DNA of 37,728 nt from UBA1426 sp052034085 (lineage in GTDB: Bacteria; Bacillota; Clostridia; Peptostreptococcales; Anaerovoracaceae): NCBI GenBank assembly GCA_052034085.1, contig JBPOJA010000020.1:1-37728 (forward strand), in the 5' to 3' direction. This document shows, one piece after another, positions 33,520 to 37,728 of this stretch. Under the pieces are notes generated by a model. It ran no database searches and was not told where the DNA came from. It was given only the letters and a program-made list of their open reading frames with translations. Position 1 is the stretch's first letter, and each line of letters starts with the position of its first letter. The position numbers and the translations under genes are program-made.

Positions 33520-34719
33520 CTAAGGCATATACTTTTTATATTTAATATAATGCGATAACTGACTTTTTGCCAAAGTCATTTTTCGTTTAAGGCCGCCGTC
33601 TTCGCTATAATAAAGGGGATTTGTAAAATCACCTGCTTTAATCAATTCCCTCATTTTTTGCCTGTATTCTTCCGGTATAATATATTTAAATGCAACGCCT
33701 TTGGGCACAACCATCCAAAGATGTTCTCTGCTGACGCTTGCAAACTCCAGCTCCTTGTTTTCTATGAGGTCTTCCGTCACTATTTTTGCAAGGTTCGCTC
33801 CTGCTGCAGTCACATAAAAATTGCTTCTGCCCTGACGGCAGTTGATTTCAAAGACCTTATACTTCCCGTCCCTCCGGTCGTATTTGATGTCAAAATTGGA
33901 AAAGCCCACATAACCCATTCCATCCAGCAGTTTTTTGAATCTGGCCTCCAGTTCCTCATTTTGCTCGGTGATAATAACAGCATGATTGCCGATGCCGTGT
34001 GGAGTATGCTCTTCCAGAAGAACATGACCAAGGCACATTAATTTGACCTGACCATTTTTATCCGAATAATTTGTCAAGACCCGCATATATGTGTCATCAC
34101 CGGGAATAAAGTTCTGTATAACCAGACTATCCTCGTAGCCGGCATCGTAAATAGCCTTTATGACCTTTTCCAGATCTTCACGGGTATCTTCTTTGAAGAC
34201 TTTCTTTTGTCCGGGAAAAGGATGCTGCCAGTACATAATGCCATTGGATGGCTTTATTATGAAAGGTCCCTCAAAGGGCAAATCAAAATCCAAAGCCATT
34301 TCTTTCCTGTGAATAAAGGTTTCAGGGTAATCAACCCCCGCCTCTTCACAAAGTCTGTAAAACTTCTCTTTATTTATCAGGTCATCCATCATTTCCACGG
34401 AGACATAAGGGGCGATTATATTTTTCGGCAACCTGCTCTTGTTGGCACTTATGAGCCTGACATAACTGTCACCGCATCCCAGCAGCAGGATTGTCATATC
34501 ACGGTGCTCTTTTGCAAAATCTTCCACAATCTCCATAAATGTATCCTGCTCATCCGCCTTGCCGTTTGCGGTATAGTGCATTATCCTGCTTTCATGGCAG
34601 GGCCAGGCCGGATATTTTCCAAAGACATGGGCTTTGATGCCGTATGCTTCATAAAAAGCTCTTGCCATACTGTAGACATTTATATCGCCTGCAAAAAGCA
34701 GGGGCAGGAATTCTGTCAT
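33520..34719 (-). CDS. ATP-grasp carboxylate-amine ligase
   Basis: This is an ATP-grasp enzyme of 399 residues that should join a carboxylate to an amine via an acyl phosphate. The N-terminus FLPLLFAGDINVYSMARAFYE resembles the carboxylate-amine ligase group that includes the D-aspartate ligase of enterococcal peptidoglycan, which is also encoded beside an aspartate racemase. ATP-grasp features are GPFIIKPSNGIMYW, LVIQNFIPGDDTYMRV and the metal-binding FEINCRQGRSNFY. The ATG overlaps the stop of the ornithine-racemase-like gene by four bases. D-Asp ligation to a side-chain amine is a hypothesis, and a role in a free peptide is equally open. Confidence 0.82.
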   Translation of the reverse strand: MTEFLPLLFAGDINVYSMARAFYEAYGIKAHVFGKYPAWPCHESRIMHYTANGKADEQDTFMEIVEDFAKEHRDMTILLLGCGDSYVRLISANKSRLPKNIIAPYVSVEMMDDLINKEKFYRLCEEAGVDYPETFIHRKEMALDFDLPFEGPFIIKPSNGIMYWQHPFPGQKKVFKEDTREDLEKVIKAIYDAGYEDSLVIQNFIPGDDTYMRVLTNYSDKNGQVKLMCLGHVLLEEHTPHGIGNHAVIITEQNEELEARFKKLLDGMGYVGFSNFDIKYDRRDGKYKVFEINCRQGRSNFYVTAAGANLAKIVTEDLIENKELEFASVSREHLWMVVPKGVAFKYIIPEEYRQKMRELIKAGDFTNPLYYSEDGGLKRKMTLAKSQLSHYIKYKKYMP

Positions 34720-35816
34720 TCAACTATCTCCAATCTTACATATCTGCTGCCTGTCAAAAACACCATAGTGGAGTATCTGAGGCCAAATTCCAGTATGTCC
34801 CCTACTTTTAATTCGCCCGGGTAATCCTCCACATCCACAATCAGATGATCGGAGCTTGAGCCAACAACAAAGACTCCCTCCTGCACAGGTTCAAGCTGAG
34901 AATCCAGGGCGAAATCCACTTTTCCCACAGCCAGGATGGCGCGCTTTCTGATCCCCCTGTCTTCATATTCAACGGTGTTGCCGAAGGCATCAACAAAAAT
35001 ATTCCCCACAGGATAGCTGGGCTTAACTTTGAGTTCAATTATCTGGGCTTTCAATGTGAATACATCCTTGTGAAGAAAGCTCATGTCAAGCCCCCAGAGA
35101 TCTTCAAGATCCTTACCTAAAGCGATGCCCTCCCCAACCCGGAGGTGGTTTATGCCCTTTGGCATCTGACCTTTTATAACCAGGGGCAAAGAAGTTGTTC
35201 CGCCTCCCGAAATAATGTTCAGCTTTCTGCCAATGGCTTTTTCAATGATTTGTGCACGAGCCAGCAACTCTTCCATTTTTTCCGGCGTAGCTTCAATTGA
35301 ACCATAGCAGCCCAGGTTTGTCCCTATACCTTCCAGTACAAGGTGCTTCAGTTCATTTTCCACAAGCAGAGCCGCCTCCAGCAAATCCTTTTCACCCCAA
35401 AAGCCTTCCCTCAGGTCGCCCAGGTCAGCCATGAGGATTACTTTATGGGTTTTGCCTTGCTTTTCACACTCTGCATTAATTGCTTTCAAAACTTCGATTT
35501 CACTGTTCAGACTCATCTGGGTCAATCTGACCAGATCCGGAATCTCGCTGAGCATTGGGATTCTTATCAGCATGAAAGGACCGGCCAGCCCCATGGATGT
35601 GGCATCCTCTATGTGTTCCAGTCTGGAGCTGGCAATAGCTGTGCATCCCGATCTTTGATATAAAGGCAAGGTGTCTTTAATCCCGTTGAAGCCCTTTACC
35701 ACTCCTGCTATAGAAATTCCTGCATTGGCGCATTTTTCTACTATTTCGTTTATATTGTGTTCCAGCTTTCCCAGATTGACTTCAACATATGGATATTTTT
35801 TCTCTAATGAACTCAC
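34716..35816 (-). CDS. Ornithine/alanine racemase-like PLP enzyme
   Basis: This is a fold-type III PLP racemase of 366 residues, close in pattern to clostridial ornithine racemase: VVKGFNG with the PLP lysine (K41), LLRIPMLSEIPDLV, LMADLGDLREGFW, GIGTNLGCYG, ISGGGTTSLPLV, LRVGEGIALG, DAFGNTVEYEDRGIRKRAILAVGKVD and SSSDHLIVDVEDYPG. The start is GTG at 35816, overlapping the DUF975 stop by four bases. Its product is probably D-ornithine or a related D-amino acid, but the family also contains lysine- and alanine-type members. As first enzyme of the operon it may provide substrate for one of the two ligases downstream. Confidence 0.87.
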   Translation of the reverse strand: MSSLEKKYPYVEVNLGKLEHNINEIVEKCANAGISIAGVVKGFNGIKDTLPLYQRSGCTAIASSRLEHIEDATSMGLAGPFMLIRIPMLSEIPDLVRLTQMSLNSEIEVLKAINAECEKQGKTHKVILMADLGDLREGFWGEKDLLEAALLVENELKHLVLEGIGTNLGCYGSIEATPEKMEELLARAQIIEKAIGRKLNIISGGGTTSLPLVIKGQMPKGINHLRVGEGIALGKDLEDLWGLDMSFLHKDVFTLKAQIIELKVKPSYPVGNIFVDAFGNTVEYEDRGIRKRAILAVGKVDFALDSQLEPVQEGVFVVGSSSDHLIVDVEDYPGELKVGDILEFGLRYSTMVFLTGSRYVRLEIVE

Positions 35817-36493
35817 AGCTCCATACCTTCTTTTGTCGTTTCCGGCAGCGGATTATACCCGGGCCTCAGACTGCCCCTGGCCACCTCGTAAAAACCGGTA
35901 AAAGAAGCCATCATATATGGCAGCAGAAATAAGAAACCAATACCCAGTGTAAAAAGGCACAGTATCGCCCAGCCTATGAAGGAAAGCTGCAACAGGAAGA
36001 ACTTCATCTTGTTTCCCATCATCATCTGCTTGCTTTCTCTTATTGCCTCCATTATCCCTATTTCAGGATTATCAGCCAGAATAAAAAAGGCCATGCCATA
36101 CCTGCATGAAGCAATTATTCCCGGTATAATAAACAGCAAAGTCCACAGAGCAACCAGAAGATTAACCATAAACATAAGCCCCAGGGCTTTTAAGAATTTC
36201 TCAAATCCATACAGAATTTCCATGGGAGATGGATCGTTTTTTCTGAAGATTGCTATTATAAAAGTTATATACCCGAGGCTCAGCGGCCCGCCGACCAAAA
36301 AAGTATATAAATCAGATACCCCGGACAAAGTTTTATCGTCGAAAATGAAACTGAATGTTAATATCGGTCCGGTCATCAGTATCATATAAACAAGCGTTCC
36401 CAGCACACTTTTCCCCCATCTGCCGCTCAATGCCTCACGGCCCCATCTTCTTACAGTGCTGTTTTCGGCCATAACAACCTGATAATTATTCAT
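35813..36493 (-). CDS. DUF975 family membrane protein
   Basis: This is an integral membrane protein of 226 residues and unknown function, with about five hydrophobic segments. DUF975 features are SALSGRWGKS-like REALSGRWGKSVLGTLVY near the N-terminus and ASCRYGMAFFILADNPEIGIMEAIRESKQMMMGNKMKFF. ATG 36493 follows AAAGGA. A longer frame from 36625 would add 44 residues covering the promoter. It is the first gene of the operon with the two racemases and two ligases, and its stop overlaps the next start. Whether it transports or anchors the product is unknown. Confidence 0.88.
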   Translation of the reverse strand: MNNYQVVMAENSTVRRWGREALSGRWGKSVLGTLVYMILMTGPILTFSFIFDDKTLSGVSDLYTFLVGGPLSLGYITFIIAIFRKNDPSPMEILYGFEKFLKALGLMFMVNLLVALWTLLFIIPGIIASCRYGMAFFILADNPEIGIMEAIRESKQMMMGNKMKFFLLQLSFIGWAILCLFTLGIGFLFLLPYMMASFTGFYEVARGSLRPGYNPLPETTKEGMEL

Positions 36494-36529
36494 TTTAATT
36501 TTTCCTTTCAAAATCGTATCTACCCGATT

Positions 36530-36591
36530 ATTATACAAGCCTGAAGGTTCAAAATCAAATCTTTGATTATTCGGATTTTGTGGTTTATAAT
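36530..36591. promoter_or_regulatory. Back-to-back divergent promoters with palindrome
   Basis: Minus strand: TTGATT (36558-36553), 17 bases and TATAAT (36535-36530), for the DUF975 operon. Plus strand: TTGATT (36563-36568), 17 bases and TATAAT (36586-36591), for the aroB-like gene. The two -35 boxes form a palindrome AATCAAATCTTTGATT at 36553-36568. Both are good housekeeping promoters. A regulator at the palindrome would control both sides. Confidence 0.75.
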
Positions 36592-36612
36592 TACTAGTAA
36601 GAGGTGAAAAAA

Positions 36613-37689
36613 ATGCGTCAGACACTTACTGTAAATACAGGTCAACAGAAATATACGATAATTACCGAAAGCGGCATTTTCAACTGCCTGGGAAAGAAGT
36701 TGACGGAAGCACATCGGGGCAAAAAAGTAATGGTCATAACTGATGAAAAGGTTATGGAAACTTATGGTGATAAGTTAAGAAAACAATTGGACGCCAATGA
36801 CATTGACTGGGAAGTATCCGTTTTGCCTGTGGGCGAAAAATACAAATCACTTGAAACTGTAACAGGACTGTATTCCAAAATGATTGATTTTCAGCTGACC
36901 AGGGGGGATTTGGTGCTGGCCTTCGGAGGCGGGATAACCATGGATGTTGCGGGTTTCACCGCTGCTACCTACATGAGAGGCATCAATATTATTAATGTCC
37001 CAACCACTCTGATTGCCATGGTGGATTCCAGTATTGGTTCTAAAAATGGTCTGAACCTTCCCGAAGGGAAAAATATGATAGGTACTTTTTACCCGCCTTA
37101 CGAGGCATGGATAGATCCTCAGTTTGTAAGGACTCTGCCGGATAATGTATTTGCCGACGGCATGGCTGAGGTTATTAAATATGGCAGTGCTTTTGACCCC
37201 GACCTGTTTTCGGACCTGATGGCCAGAGCAGAAAAAAATGACGGCTCCGGTATTGAATCCATTATTTACAGATGCTGCCTGATAAAAAAGCAAATTATTG
37301 AGCAGGACAACCGAGACTATGGCGTAGCTATGCTTCTGAATTTTGGGCACACCTTTGGTCACTGTATCGAAAACTACTATCCGGAGGGCACATACTCTCA
37401 CGGCGAAGCTGTGGCTATCGGTATGTATACCAGTGCCATGGCAGGTGAAAAAGCAGGGATTACCGCTCCTGACACAGCCGAAAAAATAAAGAATCTCCTC
37501 ATTGACTACGACCTGCCCTATAAACTGCCGGATGATGCCAATATCAAGGAGATTTCCCAGCTTGTTATGCAGGATAAGAAGCGCCGGGGCAATCAAGTCA
37601 ATCTGGTCATGCTGGAAAAGATAGGCAAGGCCTTCCTCTACCAGCTGGACAAGTCGGAGTATGCGGAGTTCATAGACTACAGAGAATAA
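36613..37689 (+). CDS. aroB: 3-dehydroquinate synthase-like protein
   Basis: This is an NAD-dependent sugar-phosphate cyclase of the dehydroquinate synthase family (358 residues), second step of the shikimate pathway. Motifs are VGEKYKSLE, AFGGGITMDVAGFTAATYMRG, VPTTLIAMVDSSIGSKNGLN, GKNMIGTFYPP, GMAEVIKYG, LNFGHTFGHCIE (metal His) and the final metal His in YSHGEAVAIGM. The substrate loop SKNG replaces the usual GKTG, and ITMD replaces VxGD, so a divergent AroB or another cyclase of the family is possible. ATG 36613 follows AAGAGGTG. No other shikimate genes are in the window. Confidence 0.88.
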   Translation: MRQTLTVNTGQQKYTIITESGIFNCLGKKLTEAHRGKKVMVITDEKVMETYGDKLRKQLDANDIDWEVSVLPVGEKYKSLETVTGLYSKMIDFQLTRGDLVLAFGGGITMDVAGFTAATYMRGINIINVPTTLIAMVDSSIGSKNGLNLPEGKNMIGTFYPPYEAWIDPQFVRTLPDNVFADGMAEVIKYGSAFDPDLFSDLMARAEKNDGSGIESIIYRCCLIKKQIIEQDNRDYGVAMLLNFGHTFGHCIENYYPEGTYSHGEAVAIGMYTSAMAGEKAGITAPDTAEKIKNLLIDYDLPYKLPDDANIKEISQLVMQDKKRRGNQVNLVMLEKIGKAFLYQLDKSEYAEFIDYRE

Positions 37690-37711
37690 AATGAAGCTTA
37701 ATGACAGAGAA

Positions 37712-37728
37712 TGACAGGGGGACAGCCC
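37712..37728 (+). repeat. REP palindrome cut by window end
   Basis: The first 17 bases match the plus-oriented REP of 4644-4668 exactly. It lies 22 bases past the aroB-like stop. Confidence 0.85.

Noticed and set aside
36494..36625. N-terminal extension of the DUF975 protein
   Set aside because: It would cover the predicted promoter, and a good ribosome site precedes ATG 36493.
1..37728. tRNA, rRNA or known riboswitch genes
   Set aside because: I looked in the intergenic gaps and saw no cloverleaf, rRNA core or familiar riboswitch signature. A covariance-model search would be needed to exclude divergent ones.

Overview
The window looks like a chromosomal segment of an anaerobic, low-to-moderate GC Firmicute of the class Clostridia. 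The evidence is a SigI/RsgI sigma/anti-sigma pair, an HrcA-type CIRCE operator on a small heat-shock gene, AGGAGG-type ribosome sites, several TTG/GTG starts, an ornithine-racemase-type enzyme and long head-to-tail minus-strand operons. There are no rRNA or tRNA genes and no phage structural genes. I could not assign a species.

Layout. (a) 1-3300 is accessory DNA. It holds two sets of short tandem repeats of the kind found at IS21-type ends, a C-terminally shortened serine recombinase, a Fic protein with a BRO/KilA-type N-terminus, and a small orphan gene. A perfect 20-bp direct repeat (439-458 and 3295-3314) brackets the block. Both copies encode the last codons of the 23S rRNA methyltransferase gene rlmD, so I read the block as an islet inserted at the 3' end of rlmD. 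(b) 3282-9548, minus strand: rlmD, the rsgI/sigI signalling pair with three near-identical extracellular domains, an alpha/beta hydrolase and a pentaheme nitrite reductase lipoprotein (NrfA). (c) 9726-14511: rtcB, a REP-associated (RAYT) transposase with flanking 25-bp palindromic repeats, a QueG-like Fe-S protein, a DUF1847 protein, a staphylococcal-type nuclease and a CIRCE-controlled Hsp20. (d) 14554-19316: a MATE exporter, a lipid-kinase/aminotransferase in-frame fusion and an M29 aminopeptidase. (e) 19294-30271: ten tightly packed minus-strand genes running from pepF through nadK, rluD, rarD, a phosphoesterase, deoB and pdp to a polysaccharide deacetylase, an MBOAT acyltransferase and its SGNH-like partner. 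(f) 30411-37689: murI, then a five-gene minus-strand operon (DUF975, ornithine-racemase-like, ATP-grasp ligase, Asp/Glu racemase, MurE-like ligase), and divergently an aroB-like gene.

Two systems stand out. First, the operon at 31271-36493 combines two amino-acid racemases with two different ATP-dependent amide-forming ligases, with start/stop overlaps or very short gaps. This looks like a dedicated module for building a D-amino-acid-containing peptide or a modified peptidoglycan stem or bridge. Second, a REP/RAYT system: one transposase and at least eight 25-bp palindromes (one cut by the window edge) on this 38 kb. Several copies sit exactly on gene boundaries. One supplies the stop codon and last residues of a QueG-like protein, and two occupy the place where the ribosome sites of rtcB and rlmD should be.

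All functions are from sequence reading alone. Start codons were chosen by Shine-Dalgarno match and by where family similarity begins, and several differ from the longest open frame.
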